From Strigamia acuminata (lineage: Eukaryota > Arthropoda > Chilopoda > Geophilomorpha > Linotaeniidae), in NCBI GenBank assembly GCA_949358305.1, contig OX442321.1:7713605-7777604 (forward strand): DNA of 64,000 nucleotides, read 5' to 3'. The position numbers were made by a program, and so were the translations under genes. A model generated the notes under the pieces. That model did no database searches, was not told where the DNA came from, and saw only the letters and a list, made by a program, of their open reading frames with translations. Positions 36,401 through 51,400 of this stretch are shown here, one piece after another. Position 1 is the first letter of the stretch. Each line of letters starts with the position of its first letter.

Positions 36401-39400
36401 AGTTGGAGGAACAAGCCATCCCTTCCCCCCCCCTGCCCCATCCACGACCCCCCCTGAGACAAACAACTGCTGCCCGAATTAAAGATGAAGCGCAGAAAGA
36501 AAAAGAAGGGGAGAAGAAAGTAATGTCGGTCTTTTGCTTGTTTTTTACTTGTCACTCAACTTGTTCACGCGAGATTTAAACGAGATTTAGAACCGGGCTT
36601 AAAGACGGTCAAGATTTATTGGTTCGGGTTGTGAATGAGCAGGAACCGGTTGGATTTGTAGATGTTTAAAAAAACAACAACTTATTTTCATGTTTTGGAA
36701 TTTTCATTCGGTTAATTGAATAAGACTCGGCGTAGTGGATGCAAAGTGCCTTCCTCCCTCCAGTGCCGACGTCACACGATCACGTGGCACTTAATTTTTT
36801 CCAAATTTACATTCATCTTGCAGTCTGCCGACATTTATGACATGAGTGTTGCATTCAGCTGAAAAGTACGACATTTATAATGAGCAATTAGACTAATTAA
36901 TTGAAGGGTCCGCCAATTAAGACAGGAAGAGTGGCAGTAAAGCGAACTGCGCATGCGTGAACAATCACCTCACATTTGCAGTTAGGGGGTCCGCCATAAT
37001 TTGCAGTGTCAAAAGTGCACAACACTAACAAATGGTGTTATTAAAGTTGACTTATATGCAAAAAAAAAAAAAAATAAGAAATAAATAAGTAATAAAACAA
37101 TAAATCAAAAAAAAAATTAGAAAATAAAATTAGAAATTTAATGATGACCGGTAACGGTCGAAAGACCTTTGGAGTACTAACATCAAGTCATTAAAATAAT
37201 CATTATTATTGAAAAAAGTGATTCGAAATACAAGTATATTAATAACATTGAAATTTATAATTTTATTTTTTGTCTTTCAATTTTTCAAAAATAAAAATAC
37301 AATTTTAGTTTTCGCGCATTTTAAGTTTAAATTTTGATTTATTATAACAATTATATTAAATATATTATAAATAAATAACTAATATACTATAATTTAATAA
37401 ATAGGACAGGAAATGATGTCATTTTTGTTTTAAAATTGAAGTAAAACACAAAATATTTTCATGTGTAAAAAAAATGACCGAAAAAGGCAGCGAGAGGGGA
37501 GAAGCGCCATAAACAATATCTTGTAAAAACATTTCAATTAGCAAATTGACAAATGACAACAATTCAAACCTAATAAAACAACCCCTCAATTAGAAATTTT
37601 AACCCTATAACAGACCGGGCCTATAAATCAGCCAGATAGGCCTAAATAAACCTCCGTTTCTAATGTTGGGTGTTTTTACTTTTTTTTTTTATTTTTTTTT
37701 ATTTTTTATTTTTTTTTCTCATAAATATTTGCAGGTTGCCGTTGCCCCGGGGGCATGCAGTGCCACGACTATAATTTGCAACCAATTCTGGGGAGTCGGG
37801 GAGGAAGAATGAGCGAAGCCAAGTGGTGATTTGAAGAAACAAAACCAATCATTTGAAATTTCTCCCCTGCAGCTTTTGTCTCGCCCCCGCCTTTAAATAT
37901 TGCAATTCCTATTGCGGAAATTTTCTGCTATCCTAGAAAACATTCCACCTTAAACATAGGCCTTTTATGCAATTATCGCAGACCTTGGCTCTCCTCCGTC
38001 AGCTTGTGATGAGACGTTTACGGAATTAAAAAACAATTCTGCGTTAATTACAGGATCAGATAAAAACATCCCGAGTCAAGTGAATTGAACCAAACGTTCA
38101 ATTTACTTCTTTTTTTTTTTTTTTTTATTTTTTTTTTAAAAAAAACAAGGTTAAATTTTAAAATTTTAAACCATAAAATGTTTTTAAATTATTTTTTTTC
38201 CCCCATGTGTAATTTATTTGTATATAATCTGCTAATGCAAATATTTAAAAATAATAATTTCTATATCAACAGGTTTCAACGGATGATGAGGAAAAACAGC
38301 TTATTTGTGTCTAGATATTGATCATTTAATTAATTATAATTAATTTAATAAAGAAGAACGATGCATTTATCGATCAAATTTCACAAATTTTCACAAATTT
38401 GTGACCATAAATGATAATAAAACAATTTTGTCTCCATTTTCTTGTTATTTATTTGTTTGTTCGCTCATTTTCCCATAAATCGCTCAAACCCACTCAAAAA
38501 AGAACCAAAAAAATAAAAAAAAAAAACTTTTTAAACAAGATGATCCATTTAATTATTTTTCCGATCCAACTCTTAAATTTTCCTTCGTTTTTTTTCCTAT
38601 TTTGCGCCAGTCGGTCGACAAGGCCGCGCAGTGGCGCAGTGGCGCGTGGCCTGCCTTGTTCTTGGTAATTTATGGCACACGGTCACGTGACACAGTGGCC
38701 AAGGCTCATAAAACAAAAGTTGTTGCAATAACAACGAGCGAGGGGAGAAAGCGAGAGCGTGCGAGGAACCTCCACCGTCTCTCCCATCCAATCCACTTCT
38801 CGCACCGTTTGCTCCACAAAACTCCAAACTCGCAAAACTTTCACCAAAAAAAATACAAAAACCAAACCTAAAATATTCACAAAATCATTCTTACACACCT
38901 AATTGGCCCCCTGTGTCAAACCAACCAACCAAAAACAAAAAAACACAAACAAAACTGTGCGAAAATGAAAAATGGCGACCAGTGGTAAAGGGTAAATTGT
39001 TAATAGAAACAAGTTTCCACTAATAACACGGCGCTGCGACCGAGGCCAACGTAGTAATTAGATCTTGGCTGGTCCCAGCTCCTGATTGGTATAATTTCGG
39101 AGCAGACCAAATGAGGGGGAGGCTCTCGGACTCCCCGGGACACAAACCGCTGCCATGGGGCGAACTGGCGGGCCCGTGAGAAATCGCTTCGAATTTCGAC
39201 CACAACCCAAGGGAACAAATTAATTTTTTCTTAAATATAATATTCAATGCGAGATTGATTTTTAAAGCATCGTTTGAGTTTGCAGTAGTCGCACGACGTG
39301 AATAAGTTAGCCATGCTTGAAACGAAACAGGAAGTAGTCATTTCCCCGCCTCCCCCCCGTATTCACTTAATTAAACATGTAAAAATTAGAAAATGTTTAT

Positions 39401-42400
39401 TCACATTTGTACTTTTCTTTTCCACATTTTTTCCCCCTCCCTTACGAAGATAATAGTGTACGACGTTTCATGCTCGGAATGCATGAAAACAACATTCTTC
39501 GCGCTCCTTGTTCCTATAACACCACAAACCATGCAAATTAACGTCTAATTAAAACACACTGCAAAATTCGAAAACTCATTTAGGCCTAAACTATCTCAAA
39601 TAACATTTATTTAGAATTTTCAAGATAAACAAACAGCTCCTAGTTGCCAAAAAGGTTTTCATGGATGCTGAAGACAATAAATAAATTTTAAAATTAAAAA
39701 AATAAAAAATTCGAGAAGGGGGGTAGTAGTTAGAGGCTCTCACTAACCCCCCTGGATACGCGCCTGTTGTACACTGCAATTTTGAAATGCCCAAGTTTGA
39801 AGACTGAGGATTAAAGATTGATCAATGACATTAATGGCACAAAAATCTAACAAAAGCAAAGCTAATAGTTTTTGCACCAAAGGCCTTTTGATCTTGCGAT
39901 CATCGTCAGTGATATTACTATTTATTAAACCACATGGGATGCTTTATATACGCTAGTTTTAACTAAATAAATGACAAGCTGACTATTTGTGGTGAATGTT
40001 TAGTACAGACTGAATATGCTTTATTGCAAAGGGACTTACATACAGTGTTGTATCTCGTTCACTAAATGCGTTCAAGTTCGCGTTCATGACCATATGTACA
40101 CGTTCGACATGTTCACTCTAATTTTTTCCAAAGTCAACTAAGTTCAAGTTCATGAACTTGAACCAATAGTTCGTGTTCACTTTTCGAATTAACATGTTTT
40201 TTGCCACATTTTGTAAATTTCAGATGAAAGTTTATAATAAATCAAACAACAGCAACAACAATACTATACTCAAAACCACTCCAATGCCAAATATACCAAA
40301 CTTAGAAATAAATCAACTAATAATAAAAATATGTAATATTGTCCTGTATAAAAAAAAACCAGTCCCCATCGTGCATTTATGAATGAAAAAACGAAGCTAG
40401 TGTAGAAAATTACACAGACAAACAGTGTACCGTATCATTGTAGTGGTAAATTAGTGTGTGGGTGGAGTTATGTGACCGCACAAAATAAGAAACAGGTAGC
40501 TAAGCCAAAAGGCCCACAAAGGAAAAGGGCGGTTTGACAAAACTCAAATCACATGCTATTGCTAATTTCGCCTTTCACATCCATGACCATCACAATGGAA
40601 CATCCATTTCTATCAAACATATGTTGAAATCTCAACAACAAACAAAAAAAACAACTCAAAATATACCTCTTAATACCCACTCATTGTAATTACTCAGGTA
40701 GATTCACTTGGAAACCCATTATGTCACACAAAGACATTTAAAGTTCGTGGTTAGCCAGGAATTTCTGAGTTGGAGGAACCAAACATTTAGTCATTTCTAT
40801 AGCACCAATACAATGATTAACCTGATTTTTGCCTCTTTTTTCTCTCTCTCTCTTCACCGTTTCCTGGAAGAAACTCCAAGACCTCCGCGGTGCACTTCGA
40901 TTCGAGCGATTCAGTCCCAATAAACCACACAACGAGAGAGAGGAGAGGACAATATGATCTTTGCACGTTAAACTAAAACTCAATTATTTTAAAAGTCGTT
41001 TGCAGCTTTTTTTTTAACGTTTATGAGCTTAGCGAATCGATTTTTTTGTTTTAAATTCTTTTCTTCTCGATGTAAATACGAAAAAGTTAAAAAGTCAACT
41101 CTTTAACTGCTCCATTTACAATCCGCTATAAATCTCTATCTTTCACACGTTTTATTGCCGGTAGAAACAACAAAAAAAAAAACAAATAAAAATAAACGTT
41201 TCAACAAGACCACCCTGTAGGTCCTTACAAGTTACAACCATTTAAGATAATTTGTTTATTTTCACGCGAAAAACTGAAAGAAATCGCTTTTAAAAAATAA
41301 AAAAAAATGGAAAATTCGCCATTTTAAAAATAAAATTAAAAAAAAAAAAAAAACCAACAACTTATATTTCACTTTTTTTATTTTTTTAAATTTTTTTGGG
41401 GGGTGATGATGGTGGGCAGGGGGTCTAGAATTTTCCAACTTCCTTCCAGACTAATAATTTGGAGGAGGAGTCGAGTCTTCAAAAACAAAACCCAAATTAT
41501 AACTCTCAGACAAGCTAATTAAACCCAACTCCCCATTTTCCAAACAGGTGGCTACTGCACTGTTGTCATCAGCAACTACGCCGCCCTAGTGCTAAAAAAA
41601 AATTTTCCCTGGAAATTTTTTTTCTTCAAATTTAAAAAAAAAAAAAAAAAAAAAAATTAATGGAATTTAAACCACTTCAAGAAAAAAAAATTATTTTCTC
41701 TCTTCTATAAATTCCACATTGAAATAAAACCAAAAAACCCTCAAAAAAATTATTTAAAGCATATCCTGGTGTCTTTGAGTGATTTACACCCGCATTCTAC
41801 ATTTCCCTTTCTTCTTTCAGCCCTTTGAGTCCCAAAAAGCTTTCCAGAAACTCGTGTCATTTAACCAAACCAACAAACCGCAAATAAATTGGTCTAAATG
41901 CAGATAAAAACAATTTCTTTTTATTTTTTTTTAAAAAAAAAGTCAAAATGCCGCGAACTGAAGACAAGTCCTTTCAAGTAATGGTGCTACGACCTTGCTC
42001 ATGGCGTCTCCTGGTGGGTAATTGAGGAGGAGGATCAGCACCATGCTGTGGCCCTCCAGAAAACACCAATCAATAAAAGGTGTGTTCAAAATTGAGATGG
42101 AAATCATTTTACAACGCTTTAAATTCACTCAAAAAAAGTTGTTCCAGGGACTCGAAATTACATGGACGAGAAGAGGGAATTTCGGCCATGTTTTTTTTTT
42201 ATTTTTTAGAATTAAAAAAAAAACAAGGAGGGGGTGTTGGGTAATTAGCGCCATATGTGATTAATTATGGCGCCCACTGATTGCATGTCCTACAAATTAG
42301 GCTTAACCTCAATGAAAAGGCGCCGACATAAGCCTAACCTGACAACCCCGTGTCTAGGGAAATCCCCTACATCTCGGGGGATTACGTGAGGGGAGGGTGC

Positions 42401-42451
42401 GAGATGAAATTAAAAAATTGATACAAATTTTAAATTAAATTTTATGATCAT

Positions 42452-42483
<32 letters not shown>

Positions 42484-45400
42484 GTGTTTGGGGAATATTT
42501 TAATTTGTTTTGTTTTAAATTTCAGTCGGTCTGACGTTTGTGTGTCGGTCCGAAAATTGTTTTCGGTCACTCCGGATGAAATGTGAATATATTTTGATAA
42601 TGTTTAGTAATTAAATTAATTATTATACTCGAGCTTCGGAGAAAAGCGCCTGTGATTAAAATCTGAATTAATCTTATGCCTTTACCAGTAATCAGGTTGT
42701 TGAATAAAAATAATTATGCAGAAAAATAGTATTTATATAAAGGAATTTGGAAATTGGCAAAAGCTAAAAATGTCAGCCATTAATTTTTAACACATCTCCT
42801 AACATCGGTATTGCCCGTATTTCAGTATTCGGGTGTCCCGAGATCAAAATTATTCTGTACTTTAACGACTCCAACGCCAATTACAAAAACACTAAAAGAA
42901 AATTAGATTATTGTAAACAAATTTGAAATTTTTAGAAAACAATTGACATTTGGGAAGGTAAAATTGACGTTTTTGAGGGTAAAATTGACATTTTTGAGAG
43001 TAAAATTGAATTTGAGAGGTCAAAATTGAATTTGAGAGGTCAAAATTGAATTTGAGAGGTCAAAATTGAATTTGAGAGGTCAAAATTGAATTTGAGAGGT
43101 CAAAATTAAATTTGAGAGGTCAAAATTGAATTTGAGAGGTCAAAATTGAATTTTTTGAGGTTAAAATTGAATTTGTTAAAGTTAAAATTGAATAATTTGA
43201 GGTTAAAATTAGATATTTTAAGATCAAACTTAAACCTCAAAAAAATTCAATAACTTAAGATTAAAATTAAATTTTGTTTACTTTAAAACGCGATTTTCCA
43301 AGTCAAAAACTTTTGAACCAAAAACTAAATAAACCAATCAAAACTTGAATCTTCCAAACACTTTTATTCATTTACTTGACCACCCTCCTTTTCCCCACCT
43401 CTAATCCCTTCATTTTCACCATCCCCCACCTCACACAAAAAACTTCAATCACACTTCAACTTATTCACCACCAACTAAGCACCTAACAATTTCTAAACAC
43501 ACACACCCCATCCTATCCCACACAAAACTTTCCACAAAATCCAAAACCACCTCAAAATTCCAAAAAACCCATCAAAAACGCCCAAAAAACCCATCAAAAA
43601 CGCCCAAACAACCTAAAACAAAATTCCAAAAACCCATCAAAAACATCCAAATAACCCTAACAAAATTACAATTTCCCGAAATCATATTTACACTCACCCC
43701 ACCAACAAAAAATCCATTCACGTGCAACACCCACACAACCAATTATAACTCCAAAAATAAAAATAAATAAAAAAAAACACTCTTCGAACGCCACAAGTGT
43801 CTCAAGACTCTCAACCAACACAAAATCCACCAAAACTCATTCACAATCTTCAAAACCCCCCAAACAACACCAAAAAAACATAAATTTTAAAGCGAAAAAT
43901 TTTCTTTTCTCGCTTCCCTCGCAACCCTAATGAAAAATGGCGTCGGGGTGGCCAAATTTTCTTAATGTGTTTTGGCGCGCGCCCATGATGAATAACCCCC
44001 TCCTCCTCCCATCCGACGCCCATTCATCACCTCCCTCTCTCTCTCTTTCCACACTCATCCCCCATAATTCCTTTCAGCCTGTCACCCGGCAACTCGACTA
44101 ATCTTCATCTCCAGTCTCCTTATACTCCCATACGGCGCTCGCTCTCCAACCGTGACGTCATTCCTTCGATAAATTGCACTTTTAATTGGTACATAATCAC
44201 GTTTCCTTATTATTACCAATCTTCAACCCTTTTCTTCGCGTTCAGCTACACGGCTCCTTCGTCTGACGTCACTTTCCCACGGTATCATGTCCATTTTTTT
44301 CTTCATTTATATATATATATATATATTTATAGAAAAAAAAAATTAACAATTATAAAATTACGTCAATCTTATTATCGAGACATCACGGAAAACGCCACCT
44401 GTAGTTTCATGAACTTTGATCACGAGCGCTAAGTCATGCCCCCCCCCCCAATCCCCCCCTCACTTGAAAAAAATAACAATAACAATTTTTTTTAATAACA
44501 ATAATAATTTTTTTTTTTAAATAAATTTTTTTTATAAATTTTTAAAATTAGATTTTTAATTCTCGATGGATAGATCGAATTTTATACGTCAAAATGCGAC
44601 GTGTTGAAAAATAAAAATCTATAAATCTCACGTCATTGAAATGACGGCGCAAAATTAAAAGACACAAAAAAAAAAAAAAAATTAAAAAAAAAATAAAAAT
44701 AAAAGATGACGCAGCAAAAGATGGTCGTCAAACTTTGACGTGTGAACGACGCTCCATAAATTTCAACAATTGCACCACGGTGTGTCGCTTTCCAGTTCTA
44801 ATTTACTTTTTTTTTTCTTCTCCTCGCTCACCTTCACATTATTTTCCTCTTTTTTTCTCCACACTTTTCTGTGATTTGCGTGTCCAATTTAACTCGAAAT
44901 CAAAATCCCTCACTTTGAAAAACCTCAAAAAATAATCAAACAACAACAAAAACAAATAAACAAAGACGAACAAAAGCGCCATCTTCCTTTTTCCTGCATA
45001 TTGCTTCGTTGTAATGGGTTCCATGGGTGTTAAAGATCACACAGAGGGATCAATGTTAAAGATGGTGGTGTACAAATCCACGGATTTAACTTGATCCTTC
45101 TCGCCCCCACAACCTAATCTCCAACATCAATTTAAGTGTGAGAAATTTAAATGTGGCGCACTTGACGTGTGCCATACCCGGCGCCATTTTAAAAAATAAA
45201 AAATAAAAAATAAAACATAATATCTAAAATTTATGTCTTTTTTTTTTTTCCAAACGAAATCATTTAATCAATTTTCCCACAACTTGAAATAAATCAACGT
45301 TATATGCGATTAACTCTTTTCCCCCTAATTCTTTTTTATGTTTCCGGTCCAATCAGAGGCTAAATTTATTCATTGGCACACATACGAACGTCGAGTAGCA

Positions 45401-48400
45401 ATTTGGTTGTAATAGGGAGAGAGGGATTAATCAGCCCACAGAAATTCCTGTGGCTGCCACGAGTTGTCGTTGCGGACAGATAGTGCCATCTCGGGGAGAA
45501 AGCGGGCATTAACGACACGAGATCAAATTGCCAATCGCAAACGGGATTTATTACCACCTAAATAAACCACAGATGGCGCTGTAATGCGACCAATTTAACC
45601 CCGAAAACGAGTGGCAAAAAATTCCTAATAAAACCACTCGATTTTCACGTAACCGTGGGAAACGTTTCCAAATCTGTTCTGCGAAATTTTGATTTCGAAA
45701 TAATTCCCAAACATTCCTCCCGTTTGTTTAATTTTACTTACTTTTGCGATGACAATGATTGGGACGTTGGCTGCTTGCATCATGCTTAAAACTGAAAGTG
45801 GCGCCAAACCACCGAGAAGATAATAAAGTACAATGGTGTATATGGAAGCGAATGCTACAAGTGGAAGTAGGCTGAATTCGTAGTACAAAACCAAAAGTGC
45901 GATGATTGTTGTTTGGATGAGAAGAAAGAAGCCTTCACCCCAAGAACTGCAATGGAAAATAATGAAAAACACCATTAAGTAACTTCGATAACTAAACTCT
46001 ATTCCAAAAAGTATTTGAAATACTCCCATTGGAGATTTTGTCTCTAGTTCAGTTGTGTATTGAATATGATGCTATTTTCAGATTCCATTAGACTTGTGCT
46101 GTTTTGTCGCAATGCATTTATACTGGTGTTATGAATCTCCCAACCAATGGGAGTATTTCAAATACTTTTTGGAATAGAGTTTATACGCTTACATGTTTAC
46201 AGTTTTCCAGAAAAGCGGAAAACCCGATTATTGCTTTTCGTGGAAAGTGTTCGCATAAACAGATACCGTATTGTACCGATTAAGAGTCGCACTCGAATAG
46301 TAGCCGCAGCTGAGAGACCAAGAATACCGTATTTTTGCAAAAGTACAATATTTTTAACCTCACGAACGATGAACGTACGCTTCGTTCGTGACGTTCAGAC
46401 TTTGTTTGTTACATTAAACAAATGTAACAAACTTAAGACTTAAGACTTTGATTCCTGTTACCATTCCACGGACGGAATGGTGTTATGAGTACTAGCCTTA
46501 AAAGCGAAATTGTAATTGCTAACAAAAATGGCAGTTTTGAATAAGAACGACGGCTCTTAATCGATAAAATACGATATTTTATTTTGAACAGAATTAGTCT
46601 GGTTTTAGAATTTATTAAGCACTTTATAATGAAAAACGAAGCGGATTTAGAGTCGATCCTAGCAATCTAGCATCCATTTTTGTTTAAGTAGTTAAAGTGA
46701 TGGTGCTACTGTGCACAGAAAGTTAAAAAACAAACTATCAAGTTAAATAAAAGCCTTTAAAAATGATTCAATAACAATTTTTATTCTTGTAAGAAGTCAC
46801 ATTGGTTGAATATACAACCACAAAACTAACGGCAATTATACACACGTTTTACCAGAAAATTAAAATTCGGTTTTATAAACAAAAATCAATAGTTAAAACC
46901 AAGATGTTAGACTGGGGAAACACGGAGCAATGAATTAGTGACTAAGAGTGGGGTGCTCGAGCCATTTTTCACCCTACATTCCTGGGTTTTATCCGCAAGA
47001 TTCCTGTGTGAATCATGGTTAGGGTATTTTATAGATGGAGAAAGTGTGGAATTTATTAACATCTATTAAACATTCTACAGCTTAATACCATAACACCGAA
47101 AGCATTATTTTAATACGTGAACATTAAAATTCCAACAAAAATAATAAAATAAAAAATAATGATAAAAATAAAAAGCCACACAATAATGACACTTCACCCA
47201 GTTGTTGATGCTTAACTGACCATACAAGGACCCAATTCCTTCTATAATGATCCCCTATTTTTCAAAACTCCCAACACTATTTTCAGTATAATGGAGTCTC
47301 ATCTCTGAATCCTCTCGAGCAAAACAACCTTTCTTTTCTATCCATTTTATACAAGAAAAACAAATAATCTTCAAACAAAGTTAAAATTTTCCTTCTCATA
47401 TTATCACCAAAACTTCAAATTACAAACAAAATGAACATGAAATTCGACTTCTTTTGTGTTACAAATATAAAGCAGCAATAAATATACAGATTCACATTTT
47501 CAGCATTTTCCTAATATTTCTCATACAATGAAGTGGATTTTATCTGTGATTCTTTGCCACCTGATGGTGTCAGGAAGATGTGCCTTATATCATCGACAAG
47601 TTGGTACAACCGACAAGTAAGCATAAAACTACGAAACCTTATGAGAAATATTTCTTTTAAATCCTCTGTGTATCCATATTCAGATGTTTGTACAGAAAAT
47701 GTGTGACTTCAGACGACTGTTGTGATGGCTACAACTGCATTGACATGGTTCCACATGGAATTAAGATGGTATGCTTCGAAGATGAACATGACCCTCTTAA
47801 ATCATATGAAAGGATGCCAGAGCCTCTAATACAAGTTGTGAAGCCGGGGCCTCTATCAAGTTTAATCTAATTCAACTTTGAATTTTTTATTTGTTTAATA
47901 AATAATTTCTTCAATTTGTTTGTCAAAACTTGTATCGTTTAACATGTTCTCCGACATTTCAATCTTTACAGGGTACTCTGTACGGACCGGCCATAGGACG
48001 GGTTCCAGAAATTTGTCCGGACTAAGAGGCTGTCTGAATGGAGGTGGGCATTTAACATTTTACATGGTATAAGTTGGGTCCCAACAAACCTGCCTGGACC
48101 ACACCGCTGTCCGGATGGCACAATGTCCGAACCAGGGTACACTGTAATTATTCCTACAGTTCACGCCCGGTATCTTGATGTTAAATTCGTATTGCGCATC
48201 CCATATTCTGCGCAGACGATTTTCTAATTCCAGTTGTTATTTAGCAGTATTAAGCCTATTATTAGGCCTAATAATGCTAAAACAGAGAACTCCTGAGCCA
48301 GGAGATGAAACCCAGATTACCGTTTGCTCTACCAATTAAGCTACCTGAGACTCCAACAGAACCACGAACTGTATAACGCACTTTGTCTCAACCAAAGAAC

Positions 48401-51400
48401 ATAGCCGCTTGACTACACATACGATGAAATATCCTAAAGATTTTTTCAATGCAGGACCTTTCAGATAACACACTCTATTCAAACCGGACATAAGACGGGT
48501 CTCAGAAAGTTGGCCGGACTAAGATACTGTCCAGATAGAGGTGAAAATTTAACATCGCTGGGTATAGGTTGTAAGTATACAGCAAACATGTCCAGATTAG
48601 GCCTGTGTGATTATTTTCCCAAACGAATACAAATGTGATATGGCAATCGCATTCATTTGGCTGCGATACATCGCAAAAGCGATATACCGTATTACCCCGC
48701 TTATTGCCACATGCCGGTGTAGTGCGAGTATTACCGGCATGCCGATAAACCCCCTTTTTAACGGCATGCCGGTGTAAGTGAGTACGAATTTTTTTTTAAT
48801 TTTGAGCCCAAAACATGCTTAAAACGCATATTTAGATGTCCAAAATGTAGGAAATTGGCCAAAATTTCTATAAAGGTTCCACAAAATTTAGTAGTAATCT
48901 TCAGAATATCAAGAAAACTTAAATTTCAGGCCTAAATTTTAACATAATTTATCATCTGGGCTCTTTTAAACAAAAAAAAACAAAAAACCAATTTTTTCAC
49001 TTAAACCGGCATGTTTCGCTCTATACCGGCATGCCGGTATAGATTTTTTACGTGCGATTTCAAAACTGTGATGAACCCATGCCCAACGGCATGCAGCTAT
49101 AGGCGGGGTAATACGGTATCGCAAAGCACCACATTCAAATCGATTAAAAAATCGAAAAACCGCTGTTCGGACAATAGATCGTTCACATAAGCAACGTTCG
49201 GAATCAGAACGCCATTCTAGAGTTACCAATAAACACCACACGTTAACGAATCGGTAAAATAATCACGTTAGGAGGGTTTGTAACCCCTAGTTTACGCCAA
49301 CTTTGAAATACAGATGGTGCCACTGTTTTCCCATAGACTTGCATGTTAATTTGTTTTTCCAGTCTGCAGCGCTTAAAAGTGAGCCCTAATTGTATTATCG
49401 CAATATATCGTTTATGATATCTCATTGCGATACGAATATGCGATACACAAATTCCAAAATCGCACTGCAATAGACGGCATTATCGTACAGGCCTAGTCCA
49501 AAATATGTCCGGTCCAAACGGATGTACTTCATTTTAGCGATTTCATTTTAGCGACACAAAAATCGCTAAAATGACATGTTCGCTAAAGTGATGGTCGCTA
49601 AAACGGCACTAATACTAACACTAATATTAACCTAACCATATAGTTTAGGTTTAATTCCTAAGGAACCTAACCATACTGGTTGTTTGATGCAAACCACTTT
49701 TTTGAGCCGGCTTGTCGCGGTAAATCGTGTCGCGTCGCTAAAACGTGTCGATCACTATTGGAAAATTACCTTATTGTCGCTAAAACGTGATCGCTAAAAT
49801 GACTATAACCGGTCCAAACAGTGTACACTATGTGGGAAAATTGCTCATCCCATCTTTATTCTAGCTTTGTGAACACAAATCAATCCTACAGAGTCCGTAC
49901 ACCTAATTCAGCGATTCCTGAAATCCACCATTCCTTGTGGAAACAATTCACTTCATTATCAACAAAACAACAACAAATAATGCTGACATGTTTAATTCTA
50001 ACCTTCCACTGCTGAAAATGATTGCATTCTTGTCTTTTTATATCCCCAGACTCAATGCTAATTTAAACCCTGCGTGACTTTCTCAATGCAGCTATAAAGT
50101 GAATGATTTTATTTTCAATTGGTTTTACTTATTTTAATTGGATATTGACATTCTGCGAGAGAAATCCAAGCAGTAACCGTCTTAAGAGTTCAGCACAAAC
50201 AAAATTAAGCTTCATTTACTCAGAAATTAGTCGAGAAAAAGCAGCCATAAAGAGCATTCAACTAGATAATTAAATGCAAAATCCACGCAGCAAAACAAAT
50301 TTTAGAAAACAAAAATAATTCCCCAATCGTATAATCATTTATAATCAAACACTTTCAAACAACAATAAAATTGCAATTAAATTCTTTCAAGCAAAAAATA
50401 ATAACAAACATCCATCATCCCATACACTTATATTAATCATTTAAAAAAAATCATTTTTTTCCTTAAAAAAAGGGCGTGGCAAGGAAGTTCAAGGTAGCAA
50501 AACATCAAACCAAGCAATTTCATTAAATTTATATTTAATTACACTTTATACTGACACCTCATCCATTATATTTCAACTTCTTCTCCAACCCCAAATTACT
50601 CTAGTGGCATAATCGTCAACTAATAACCCGTGGTGATCTCTTTTTGTGCGTTTTTAAATTTTAAAACAACAAAATGGGTGTCGGGAAGTTGCACCAATCA
50701 TCATTATTGGTCCATAAATAGTAGTGAAAACCAATCAATCATTCGCGCAAGTCGGTGATGAATGAATCCGTCACCAGAGCGCCACGAATATTTCAAACCT
50801 AATGGACTCGCGTTATCTGCTCCAACTTTTACATTAAAAAGTGGGGGATGAGATTGAACGGGAGGGTGTGGGAGTGGGTAGTGGAAATAAAAGAAAAGTG
50901 TGGGGGTGTGGGGAGAATTCTCTATCTACACTGTACCCCTATTTTTCAATTGATTTTATCCCGACCCTCGTTTGTGATAAATAGGCTCGAAATCAAACGA
51001 AATCTGTGCTCGGAATTCAACAAATCTTAGTGAGAAAAGGAAATTCAAATAAATTCAAAACTTCAAAAAAAATTCATAACTTCAACAAAAAAATTCAAAA
51101 CTTTGAACAGAATTCCAAAAAAAAATCGAAAAAAATCAAACATTTGACATTCCCCATTAATTAATGAAATTCCAACTGTTTGATTGATTTTTTTCAACAA
51201 ATTTATTCATCAATTTCAAGTGTATCGAGTCGAGGTCTCATTTATTTCAAAGAGGGAGGTGTTTGTTATCAGTCACATGTTCCTCCCTACCCCATCCATT
51301 TCACCCTCATCTATCACTCCCCTCCGTAACACCTTTGGTGTAAATTCAATTTACACTCCCCTCAAACCAATCAACTTCATTACAAGAAATAGGCTTAAAA

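Noticed and set aside
46147-46443. Frame starting [12 protein letters not shown] on the plus strand
   Set aside because: Its first residues are identical to a minus-strand frame ending at 45625 only because both start in the 40-bp inverted repeat arms; neither is a separate gene.
48283-48352. tRNA gene on the minus strand
   Set aside because: The D-arm resembles a tRNA, but no closed cloverleaf or proper B box is present; more likely a SINE fragment.
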